Shown one piece after another: positions 23,101 to 35,600 of a DNA stretch of 64,000 bases (position 1 is the stretch's first letter; each line of letters starts with the position of its first letter). The translations under genes and the position numbers were made by a program. Where the stretch lies: contig NC_060019.1 in NCBI RefSeq assembly GCF_021134715.1, positions 8,308,001 to 8,372,000 of the forward strand, read 5' to 3'. Below the pieces are notes generated by a model that was not told where the DNA came from, searched no databases, and was given only the letters and a program-made list of their open reading frames with translations. The stretch comes from Daphnia pulex. Taxonomy: Eukaryota; Arthropoda; Branchiopoda; Diplostraca; Daphniidae.

Positions 23101-26100
23101 ACTTCAACCGCTCGCCGATGAGACGACCGGAGTATTCGCTGTCTAGCCGCTTCCACTTCGACACCGTAGCTGATGCTGACGGATAGATCCGCATTGGCCA
23201 ATCGCAATTCAGACCCGCCTCCTTGTTCCGTCGGGTTTTCAACGAGCGTGATGTTGAACTGGCCACTCAAACGCTTCAAATCTTCCTGGTCGTCGCGCAA
23301 TTTCGCCAGACTTTCCTTGACAAAGTAGAAGATTTCCTGTTGGCCCATTCCCGTGCGGATGTCTAACCAGTGGGTGGTGGAACTGTCGCCCAGGACCGAA
23401 CCCAACACGTCTTGCAATATGCCACCGCTGCTGCCCTGCGAGTCGGGCAACAAAGTGACAGACACGCGACCACCCACCCGCGAGAGGAGGATACCTTCAC
23501 CCAAGGCCGGCTTCCGGTAAGCGATACTGGGCAGGGGGTTCCGTCTAAGCTCGCCTCCTGACCGCAGCTTGGGAGGCGGCACAAAACTGAGAACGGAAAA
23601 TCCTTTTTGCACGTTTTCAGTCAGACAGCGTAAGCCGGAAATGACTCCAAAGTGTCCAACGGCATTCTTCGTGTCCGTTTCAGATACTTGACTGAACACG
23701 GCCGCCGAACTGTATTCCGCACCGACAATGTTGTTCCACGAATAGCCAAATAGTTGCAGCCAGTCATCCAGACCTGAAAGTGATCAATCAAGTCGATTGG
23801 TTAGAATAAATTTCCAACGAAACTTTGATTTAAAATAAAAAGAGATTTGAATATTACTTGTCATGTAGCGGGGCTCTGTGTCGATGCTGATTGGATCGTT
23901 GCCACGGAATCGGTAGACGAAAATGTCCTGGGGATTCTTCAACCGCGAAACGAGATGCTCCCACTCGGGCGTGAGCCACTGAGCGATGGAAGGATCGTAA
24001 ACTCGGCCGCCAAAATGAATCATTCCGGTGTGCGGGCTGAGGATTCCGCCTCGGAAATCCACGCCGATGTAGACGGTGGATTCCGTGTCGAGGACAGTCG
24101 ATCCGAACGGCGTCCGCTCCGTCAACTTGATCACGGAGCCGTGAACGTTGAACACGACCAAAGGCGTGCCCGTTTCATCGCTGGCAACGTACCAGCGCTG
24201 CTCCGGTGATTCGACGGCAATCAAATGATCGTTGACGTCGTAGTACATTCTCAATGTCCGGCTCTCCTTGGGCCAGTGCAAGAGCGTCAACAGCTGGGGC
24301 TTGAGCGGATTGGTGTAGAAGAACTGGGTCACGTTGCCTTTGTCGTCGCGCCAAACCGACAGACGACCGCGGTAGTCGTAATTGTACCAGACGCGGAACT
24401 TGGAGCTGCCGGTCTCGCTGCTGGCGTACGACAATTGCCCGCGGTCGTTGTAAGCCAATTTCAGAGCGCCGCGACGGACGACAAAGCCACGGGAATCGTA
24501 GGCGACCGTTTGCCCTTCGCCGAAGGAACTGACACGATCGCCAGCGTCGTAGACCAAACTGATTTTCGCTTGTTCTCCGTTGGACATTGTCAAAATGTTG
24601 CCGTTGTCGTCGTAAGTGTAGGCGTAGCTCCTTCCTCCGACTCCGGCCAGGGATCCGGCGGAAGAAAATCCTTGCGATTGATGCTGGACTTGGAGCAATC
24701 CACCCTCGGCGTTGTACGTCACGTTGTAGCTCATGAGCTTTTGACCGATGGTGATCCGGCGGTGGTGCACTCGTCCTCTGACGTCAAAGTCCAGCTCGAA
24801 TTTGAATGCGTCGTAGCCCTTGATGTTGATGAGGGCCATGGCGGTGCGTCCGTGTTGATCGCGGTCGGAAATGCGGAAGTAGTGCTTGGTCGAGTCCTGG
24901 ATGACGGTGCGGTTGAAGGCGTTGCGGTAGACGCGCAGGTCGTTGACGCCCTCCAGCAAGCCCAGATTCTGGTTGTAGGAGAAGGCGTGCGGCGGGAGTT
25001 CGCGGCCGTTGAGTTCCGTTTCGATCAAAGCCAGACGCCCGTTACCGTCGTACTTGCATCGAGTCCGGGCGTTGTCCAGTCCCGTTTTACTGCCGAATTT
25101 CGTCCGCTCTTCCTTGACCAGACCGCCGTGGTATTTGAATTCGTTGCGGACTTCGTAACCGGGCCGCTCTTTCACTTCGGCCGTCTTCAATAGACCCGTG
25201 TCGCTGTAATAGTCCAGCGATGTCTCCGCCACGCCGGATATGATTTTCGAGAGTCGAGATTCGTCGTCGTAGAGGTAGACGATCCGGGCTCCGACTGGGT
25301 ACAATTTGGACTGGACGCGTCCCTGGTCGTCCAACAGGAGCTGGAAGGGCTGGCGACTGGCGGGCGAGTGGTACAGGAATTTCGTTCCGCCCGGAACCAT
25401 TTGCAAGCCGAACGAGTGGATGTGGCCTCGAGGAGTCGTGACCGACTGCAGGGCGCCGATATTGTTGTGATGGAGGAGGAAAGTGTGGCCGCGCTCGGTG
25501 GTGAATTGCGACGGAAGAGTGGCGAAAGCATCGCGGAATGAGTAAATCAGTTTGTTGCCGTCCGCGAAAACCACTTCCGCCAAACGGCCGGATCTGTCGT
25601 AGTTGTACGACTCGGAGAGATCGCCTTGTCTCCACATGGCCAGCTGGCCGAATCGATCGTAGCTCACTTCGACTCCGGCAAAGGAAGAAGATCGACCCGG
25701 TGTCCAGCTGATGGGTCTCGACATGTCGTCGTAGGTGATGTTGAGCAGCTCGACGGCCCTGTCTTCCATGAAGATGGCCTCGCTCAAACTCTCCTTGTCG
25801 TACTCGACGGTGAGCAGGTTTTCGCCGTTGACGCGCATTCTCTTGCCCAGCTGGACGAAATCTTTCTTCTCCGCCCGGCGGCGGCGAACAAAGTAACGCC
25901 ACTCGAGCCGACTGACTAGTTCGCCGCCAATCTCCACTTTCTGCTTGGCCGGAACGGGGAAAGTTTCGGCCAGGGAAGAGTCGGATTCGCCCAAAACGGC
26001 TCCGTACGGACTGGTCTCGGTGGCCGTCAGGTGGCCGAAAGGAGTCAGAATCACCACACTCCTGTCCGGTTGCATGGAGACGACCTCTTCGGCCTGTCCA

Positions 26101-29100
26101 ATTTTCTTGCTGACGGACCAGCCCGGCTTGATGAAGTAGACGACCGGACTGCGGCTGCCGTGGACGACTTGAACGGAGGCGCCTTTGAGGCTCAGATCAA
26201 AAGTCAATTTGATAACTTCGCCGGTAGGAGAGATGGCCGAGATGAGACGGCCGTTGTCGTCGTACTGGTAGGAAACGCTTTGACCGCGGCCGGAATCAGC
26301 CCGTGACTTGAGCAGTCCAGTGGAGCCGTGATAGTCAAACGTGACGTTTCGTCCTTCGGGCGTCGAAAATTCCTGCAGGAGTCGAGTTCGTGACATCCGT
26401 AGACGGCACTTGTGTCCGCGCGTGTTTTCAATGGACGTCACTTGATTGGAATAGTCTCGCAGCAAAAAGATCTTGTTTCCGGCAGAGTCGGTGACAGTGC
26501 TGACCTTTCCGTTGCTGGTGTTGACGTTGTAGCCGAACAGGTAGATATTCCGTCCCGTCACCATGCTCTTGGTGGCAACGTGCTGGCCGAATCGATTGAA
26601 AACGTAAATCTCTTGCGTCTCCGGCGAGTAAATATCAAAGGTGGTCGTGCTGGAAGTTCCCGTTTCAGTCGGCAGGCTGGACGTGACGGCCCTCAAGCGG
26701 TAGTTGGCTTGATCGCAAATGTGCAGGACGCCGTCCGGCGAAACGGCGATGGCCGAAATGGTGTTGAAACGCGAGGCCGTCGCCAAGTGACGCTCCTCGT
26801 CGTAGCAATTGCAACCAGAGTCCAGGCAATTGCATTTGGATTCGGCTCCGGCGACGGTGATAATCCGTCCGTCGGTTCCGATCCTGCGGACGCGATTGAT
26901 TCGTTGCGAGTCGCTTTCCGCCACGTAGAGGTCGCCGTTGGGTCCGAATGCCAAACTTTGCGGCATCACCAGACCGGCCTGAGTGGCAAGATCAACGGAA
27001 TCCGACGTCGGACTGGCCGGGCAGTGAAGTGGTTTACCGGCGACGATCTTCATCCGACCATCGCTGGTCAAACGGACAATCATATGGTCGTCGATGATGT
27101 GAAGGGCACCGTCGAGAGGATCGATGGCGATTTCGGTTGGCCAGCGGAGTCGGACCTCTCCGAGCGGAAGAGTTCCCTCGCACGGCATCGGGTTCCAGTG
27201 TGTCCGGTGTTGGTGGTTGCCGACAATGGTGCTGATGAGTCCGTCCTTGTCAACAGCCCGGATGTTGGTTCCGTCGGCGAAGTAGACAGTTCCATCGGCC
27301 GCAACGGCTACGCCTTTCGGGTAGGCCAATTTGGCTTCACGAGCCAAACCGCCGTCGCCGCAGTTGAATTCATCGCCAGGTAAGCAACGCTCGCCGGATC
27401 CGATAATCGGCTCCCAGTTGCGTTCGGGATCGTTGTAGTCGTTCATGTTGCGAACGCGGATGATTTGGTGAGCCTCGGGATCGGACAAGTACAGGACATT
27501 GTCGACGGGGCTCAACGCCATGTGGTAGCGGTAGGAAACTCTGGTGGCGTTGAGCCGCAACAGCGTCTTGACGTTTCCGTCGGTCCCGATCCGTCGAATG
27601 AGATTGAAATCACCGACGTAGATGGAGCCGTCGGGTGAGGCCGTCAGGGCCACAGGTGCCAGGACGCGCTGCTTGACAGCCGGGCCTTCGCAAGCTGCAC
27701 TGGAGCATTCCAGCGGTCGCTGGTGTCCATCGCCCATAACGGTGCGCAAGACTTCCGGCCTGTAGCGTAGGTACATGTTGCTTCCGTCTCCCTTTTGGAG
27801 AATGCCTGGTGGAACAGAAAACAAACAAATCAAATCCATCAGCTGCAATTCAGTTAGAAAGTCGAAATGTCAAAATGTTTACCTTCGTGGAAGTTGTAAC
27901 GATGATGGATGTCGAGATTCCATCCGCCAATGTCCGAGATGCTCATGTCGTGTCCGCTCAGTTTGGTGGTTTGCACTTCCCACAAGACATCCGGGCAGGT
28001 GGTGTACTCGTAACCAACTTTGACGGTGGCCGTCGTCACTCCGTAAACACGTTGCCTGAGGAAAACAAAAAAAAAGGTTTTTTTTTTTAGTCTTCCGGAA
28101 TCAATTTCGTTTGAAAAAAATAGAAAGTGAAATTATACCTGTAGACGTTAAAGCGATTCCAGGCGTAAGTATATTTGATTCCGGGATCGGCTTCAAATAG
28201 TTTCTCGAATAGGACGCCTTCTATGGTAATCCGCAAATGGATTCGGCTGAGTGATTGCGGAATAATGTCCGGAGTCAACTGCAATTGAATGGTGGAAAGA
28301 TAGCCGGCGCTTCGTGAACTGTGATAGACCAAATGGGCGCCAGTGCCGGGCACTTCGAGGCTCTCCTGAACAACTTGCGACTCGGCCAAAATGGCGCTCT
28401 GAGCCGGACAGGAGCCTTGGAATCCGTGCTTCCAGGTAGCTAAAACAACCGGTCGCATGGCGTCAAAGTCGTGGGCTTCGCACAGAACACTAACGGCCGG
28501 TGCGGGCGGAACGTCCTCGGTTTTCATGGCCACTACGTCCAAAATGATGACCTATGGAACAAGATGATTCATTTAAATGTTTTGGGGTTTTAGATTTGTT
28601 TTTCAGTTAATAAATTTTACCTCATTCCAGGGTACGTTGACGGTGCGGGATGTTGGGCGGAAGGGAGTTCGTCCGAAATGAATGACGACTGATCCACCTC
28701 CGTTGACCATTAAATCAAACCATCCGTCGTCTCGGGTCAGAGTGAAACCTTCCAGCGGATTGCTGCTGCTGACTCGGACACCGAAAAGTCCCAATCCGCT
28801 AGCAGCCACCACTTTACCTCGCACAACTGCAGATCGGCTGTTAAAGAAATAAAAATAATCCCGTTAACATTCGAATTTCTACGGTCGTTGAAAGATGAGA
28901 AAATAGAAGCCGTTGAACTAACGATGACAATCTACAATCTACGTTAAGATTAAGACACTAAATAAGACCATAAACCATGCTATTAAAGATGTCACATGCT
29001 GTACTGTACCTCGAGTTGAAGTGACTCCAGAACATACTGAGAGCATGGAGAAAAATAGACAAAGGAAGATAACGATAAAGCCTCGTGATTAGTTCAATTA

Positions 29101-32100
29101 GTTGTGCACCATCGTAAGCGTTTTGTGTTAGTTTTTACTACCATACCCCCAGATATAAGCACAAATAAAAGGGTATATAGTGTATAGCGAAAAGGTTATG
29201 AAAATAATAAACAAAACATCCGGAAAGGAATTGCGCTCGATAAAACCCCGGATATTAAAAAGGTTGAGTGTTATTTATTATACAAGACATGAAAATGTCT
29301 TGTCAGACAGATCAGTCGAGTAGTGTCTTTCTTCATTTACCTCTCATTGAAGGCATCCTGTTTGGCGTAACTTTGAAGACTTCCTTCTTCGATGAGGAAC
29401 TTCATGCGCTCGTAGAAGGAAGCCGTGACGGCCGGCGGTTGTTTGCGCAACAGGATGTCGATGGGCTTGGGGGCCGTGACGCAGAACGGAGATTTCTTGC
29501 AGTGGCGCGTGGCGCAACAGTCAGAGTCCTCGCAGTCCAGCAGGCCGTCCTTGTCGTTGTCTTTGCCGTCGTCGCATTCCAGCTCGAGGGGGATGCTGCA
29601 ATCCGGTCCTTCCCAGCCTTTGTCGCAGCGGCAGCTCCAGCCGCCGCTTCCTTCCGTCGACTTGCACTGGCCTCGCTTGGAGCAATCGCGCGGGCAGCCC
29701 TCCAGAGTGCAGTGCTTGCCGTTCCAGCCCGTGACGCAGAGGCAGGTGCCGTTCTTGCACTGGCCGTGCTCGTTGCACCGGGAATCGCAGAGCCGCTCCT
29801 GGCAGAACTCGCCGGCCCATCCGGGGTCGCAAACGCAGGCGCTGGCCTCGCACCTCCCGTGTCCGCCGCAGTTGATGCCGCAAGCCGATTTGGAGCAATC
29901 GTCACCGGTCCAGCCGCTGTTGCAAACGCATTTGTGCAGCTCCAAACTGAAAGCGCCTTGGGTGCCGGAGCAGTCGGGCAGGCACTGCATGGCGTCGCTG
30001 TCCACAAGGGCGCAATCTGGGCCCTTCCAGCCTTTCTTGCACAGGCAGGTCCCGTCAACGCAGAATCCGTGGTCGGAGCAGGTCGGATGAGGGCAATCGA
30101 CTGTTGATCAATGAAATAATTTATTCATTCCGGATGGACGGAAATCATTCGAAATAAATTTCAAAAATTACCAATATCGCAGAATTCGCCCTTAAAGCCA
30201 CGTCCGCAGAGGCATTTGCCGCCGGAACATTTGCCATGGCCGGAGCAATCCGGCACTTCGCATTCGTCGTGTTTCAAACTGCATTCGCGACCTTTCCATC
30301 CTGGATTGCACTGGCATTGGCCGTTGATGTAGTCACCTCGTCCGCTGCACAGGACCGGGCAGACACCTTTGAACACAATAAGTCGATTAGAATTAAAAAT
30401 AAATCATCTAATACCCAAATAAAGAAAAAATAAAGACTTACTCTCGCTGCAATCATCTCCGCCGAAACCGGATTTGCACTGGCATCGTCCCAAAATGCAT
30501 TCGCCGTTGCCGTTGCATCCGCGCGGGCAGCTTAGAGTCATGTCACGAGCCAGAGAGATGAGACAGGTGGCCTCCTGCGGGTCGCCGTCATCGTTGTAAA
30601 GCGAAACGAACCAATGGCCCGGCTCCATGTAGTGCAGGACCTCCTTCTGGACCAGCGACTATGTCATAAAAAAAAGAAAAAAGAGAAAAGAGCCAAAATG
30701 GCGCACGTCAAGGAACAGCACAACTCAAATTGTACATTTGACAGTCCATTACCGTTGAGGCTCGCCGGGAGCGGCTCTTGTAGCCGCTGATGATGTGAAG
30801 CATGTCGTAGTGGGTGTGCGTGGGCAGGGCGTTGCGTCGTCCGTAGAGTCCCAGACTGGCGCTGCGCGGTAGACCGAGCTCGAATCGGACGTAAGCCGCT
30901 TCCGAATGGTAAAACTGCATGTTCCAGTAGCTGTACGGCGGTATGACGTTGGATATCTTGTCACCCAGCGTCACCTGGGCAAACGTCGTCCCGTCCGGTG
31001 GGAAACTTCGAGCCGGAAACGTGTTGCTACCTGCCATTTCCACGAAGCAAATCACACAGAAAAAAAACAAAAAAAAAAAAAATGAAATTATAAATTATAA
31101 TTACATTAAAATTTCTTTTTTTCTTTGCGCGCCGGTTTGGTGTTTGTTTGTTTATTTTTTGGGGGACAAGGAGAGCCAAAAGAAGGAGCCCACTCCTCTC
31201 CCACACACAATGGAAAATGAAAAAGAGATCGTGCGTTTCCGGTGAGGAGAGAGGATGAATATTTGGAGTGTTTGTGCACGGATGGAGGAGCGGAGATAAT
31301 ATAAGAGAGAGAGGAAATAAAAAAAGTCATTTGGTTGCGTTTGAAAAAAGCCGCGAAAGAAACAAAAAACCCACCAAGATGGAAAGAATAAATAGACAAG
31401 CCAAAGACAGATAGCCCATCAGCCAGTATTATATAGCGCGCGAAAGTCAGTCTCTCTCTATTTATCTGATCAGAATCAAAATAAGAAGAATTCCAGCTAG
31501 TGTGAGAGAGTAGTAGTAGTAGATGTGCGGAATAGCATCAAAAGTAACAGTCGAAGAGAGCGAGAGCGAGAGAGAGAGAGAGAGAAGAGCAGAAGCGACG
31601 GAGCGATTCATTTACAATCAACGTCGTCTCCATATAGACATTGCAATCTGGCCGGAGAGACAGAGAAGCCCTTGCTGCTGCTGCTGCTGGTCGAGTTACA
31701 CATACAAACGAACCAGCGATACGGAAACGGTTCCGTGTACTGTGCAAATAGAAGCCGACACGCCCCTCACACCCAACAACACACGGACGGAAAAAAAGAG
31801 TCTAAGGAGATGGATGGATGGAAGAGAGCCAGAAAGTTTAGGAGTAAGTAAAGATAGAAGAAGAAGACAAATATTTGGCCGGGCAAAATATCAAAGTGTT
31901 GAGATATCTCTCTCTCTCTCACAACACAACACAACACACACGGACAAAACACGTACACAAGGAAAAAGCTAGCGAAGAGCATTCAAACTCTTTTGGTTTT
32001 TGGAAATGGGTTTCCCATAAGCGCAAGGGGCGCCGGGCGGAATTTCGACAGCCGTGCGGAGCCGATCATTTGTGTGTGATATAGCCCCCGTTCCAATTCT

Positions 32101-32611
32101 TTGTTTGCGGAATTGAAAAATAGCAGCAGCCAGATTCCCCACCCTACATATTATAGCGGTTTTATTTTTATTTTATTTTTCTCTCTCTCGCTCGTTTTGA
32201 AAAAGAAAAAAAAATCCCCCAGGCGGAGCAGAGCAGATAGCCCCACAGTCAGTGCCATTGAAATCCTCTCCTCCCCTCACCTTCTAGGATCAATATCGGA
32301 GGGATCATCTTAGTGGTGGTGGTGGCAGTCGTTGTTGTTGGTGTCGGAGTGGTTGTGGCTTCCGTCGTTGTGGTCGGCATTGCCGTAGTGGTGGTAGTCA
32401 AGGCTTCCGTCCTGACGCAGGCCGGCAGAGGAGGAGGAGGAGGAGGAGGAGTAGGACAGCTGAGCGGGACAGGGTCGGGGATTGATTGGGGAGTGGTCAA
32501 GACGGAAGTCGGAATCGAATCAACAGCAGCAGCATCAGAATCAGTCGAGGGAGTAGTGAGAGCGTCAGCAAAAGGGCATTGACAATCGCATCCGGCGTAG
32601 TCGGCCGGGGA

Positions 32612-32646
<35 letters not shown>

Positions 32647-35600
32647 CAGCAGTGGCTGTGGATTCTGTTGGAGTCAAGAAATCTGACTGGACGACAGGTC
32701 CGCGATAGCTGATGACGTCCGGCGGCAACCAGGGTGACAATAGTTCTTCGGAAATGTTGCCCGCCAGGCTGCTGACTGATAGGAGCGACTGGGAGGAGGA
32801 GTCTCTGACAACGCCATTAGCATCGCCGTCGGCGGCTGCCAGCCAAGGACGGGCCGGGGGCACAATCACCGGCGGCGGCCAAGTGCCGTTGACGGCTGGA
32901 TCCGGCTCAATTTCATCGCCGTCCGGCGGAAGAGTGTCGTTAGTGCCGTTCAACGGCTGCGACGAGACATTAGCATCGAGGATGGGGAGAGTCGATCCGG
33001 CGGCTGCTGCCTCCTCCTCCTTCTCCTGCGCCGACGACGACGATAATCTGGGGACGTCATCATTTTGAGACGGGCCGATCGTGCCGACTGCTGCTGGTTC
33101 CCGGCCCGGCGGAGGTGGTTGGGAAAGAAGCTTAAAGTCGTCTTCTTCGTCGTCACCGCCGCCGCCGCTTGATGGATGAGACGAGCTGTCGGCGATGACA
33201 TCCACCGCGGAATTGGATGTTGTTTTATTCATAAGAGGCTCCTCTGCTGGCTCCTCTTGGCGTCGCAGCTGCGACCCTGCCACCACCGGAATTACCGCCG
33301 GCAAAGGATCCAGCTGAACGATTTCGACGACGTGATCGTCGTACGCGAATTCCGTCGACGCCCGACCCTCACCCTCACCGTCGTCCTCCTCGTCTTCTTC
33401 TCCGGTCAGCAACAACAAATGCTGCCCGGCAGAGGTCTGACTGCCGTTGAATGATGCAGCATCCGATCTGGCCGGTGAAGGCTGCCGCCCCGTTGAATCT
33501 TTCGGTTGCTGTTGCTGGGCTGGATGGATTTGGGGCTTGGCAGGGGAGGTCGACGGGAGGAGAATGAGCGATTCGGCCACGGCCATCTCCTCGGCCGGAA
33601 CCAAGTCATCAACAAAACGCTCCTCCACTCTGGCCGGATTGGCTTCTTTCGTCTCGCCCAGCAGCTCGACCGTGACGATTTTGCCTCCCGTTTTCTTGGT
33701 GGCGACAATGGCCGCCACCGTTTCTTTGTCATCGCCGCTGCTTTCGAAAGACTCGGCCTCTTCCGCCGACGGCCCATCTTCCTGCTGGCCTCTCTGCCGA
33801 GGCCGTTCCGACGGCGGCTGGTCGGCGGCCATCATCCGCTGCTCTTGGGCGATCCAGTCGCGCAGCATTTCCCAGATGAGCTCGTCGTCGTCATGATCGT
33901 CTTGATCGTCTGGCGATTGTTTGCTGGCCGCTGCCGCTTGCCCAGCCGCCGGAAGATTCCGTTTCATCCGCTGACTGTGCAAGGATCGGAGGGGAGAGAA
34001 AGGAGGAGGAACAATTGGACGGACATTGTCGCCGACGGGCAGAAGAATTGGGGAATAACGATGGCGACGCCGCCGACTGAAACTCACGAGACGAGCCAGC
34101 CGGACAAGTTGGCTTTGTTCTTGCTGGGAAAGACGGACAAGGAGAGAGGCTAAGTCGTTATTACCTCCGAGGGTGTTGCTTCCGCCGCCTCCGCCGCCGC
34201 TGCTGCCGTTGACATTCTCGCCGCCCGTCATCGTGTAACCGTTACCGTCGCCGCTGCCACCTTCCCCGATGACAGCGTGAGATTTGGCCGGCTGCGGTGG
34301 CCAGTTGACAAAGTGGGCCGCTACATCAAGTCAGAAAAAGAAAAAAATGTATTAAGACGAACGCCAATAGGTCAAAACGGGACCATCGATCGCCCGTTGG
34401 GGTTTCTTGTTTTCTTTCATTTCGTCGGGATCTAAACCGGAATGGCACGGACGACCAAAAACCAACAAAACAATCCGGATGGAAAGAATCAAAGAAAAAT
34501 AAAAAGAAAAGAAATTGACGATTCAATGCACAGCGGAAAGGAAAAAAGTTATACGGAGGCCTCCGACTAACGACCTAATCCCGTCGGGAGGGTTCAGGAC
34601 CGATCCTTAACGGACGGACGGATTGTTTGTTTGTTTTTCCCAATAGAAAAGAAAAGAAAACAACAAAACGATGGAATTGGTTTGATTGTTTTTTGTTTCC
34701 TTTTTGAACGAAAAGATGATGGGCACTGCTGGTGGGACAGTGTACCTGTTAGATAAGCGACGGCGGCGGCCAGGACGGCCGAAGTCAACATCAACAAGAT
34801 GGCCGTGCACTTCCAGGAACATCGCGACGAGAAGCTGAGACTCTTCCGCAGGGCTCCCACTCCGCCCATGTTTCGGTTGTGTGGGCTAGTCGGACTGAAG
34901 AGGCTCGACTGCGGGCGGACGCCGGACATTCTCAGCAAACACCTACAGACAGAGAGAGACGGGCGTCGTCGTCATCACATCATCAAACAAACAAACACAC
35001 AAATGGATCGCATTTATTTGTGATGGTGGTGGGGGGGGGGGGAGGCAACGGAAGAAAAATGGCGGGCAGGAGATGGAGGTGGGTTGGGTGCTTGGGTTGT
35101 AGGATATAGGACGGACGGGATGATGGATTCGATGGGAAAGCAATTGGAACAAGCGGCCATTACCGGTCGGGTTGTTGTTGCTGCTGCTGCTGCTGCTGTT
35201 GTAGTAGTTGCTGCTGTTTCATGTCGTTATTACTCTTGGTGGGACTGCCGGCCAAATTGTGTTTGTAGTCCAGCGTCGAGCTCTTGGGCAGGTCTGTCAA
35301 GTTGGTAATCGAATCCCGGCCAGCCAGCGAGAGAGAGAGAGAGAATAAGGGAGACAAAAGAATAAAGGACGACATTAGAAAGACATTAGTGATGGAGCGA
35401 CACACACACGGGCCAGTCTGTTATTTCTCTCGACCCGACGTCATTTAAATGATGCACCACATGGAAGTGGGCAGGGCCGGGAATTTCGTTTTTTTTCTTC
35501 TCTTCTCTCCCCCACCCCGTCCGGTATTGTGTGGCGTTACTTGACGACGTCAACGCTTTGCCGAAAACCGGACTCGGCCGTAAAAACGGAACGGCATCGA

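Noticed and set aside
24225..27383. Two plus-strand frames of over 320 codons (24225-25193 and 26412-27383)
   Set aside because: They lie exactly antisense to the large teneurin NHL/YD exon, whose codon use leaves the opposite frame open. Their composition (Val/Asp/Arg-rich, no domain) is that of a shadow frame.
29268..30107. Plus-strand 279-codon frame rich in Ala and Val
   Set aside because: Antisense to the Cys/Gly-rich EGF exon of teneurin; Cys and Gly codons read backwards as Ala, Thr and Pro.
31523..31972. Plus-strand 149-codon frame in teneurin intron 5
   Set aside because: It spans GA and CTG simple repeats that exclude stop codons; composition follows the repeats.
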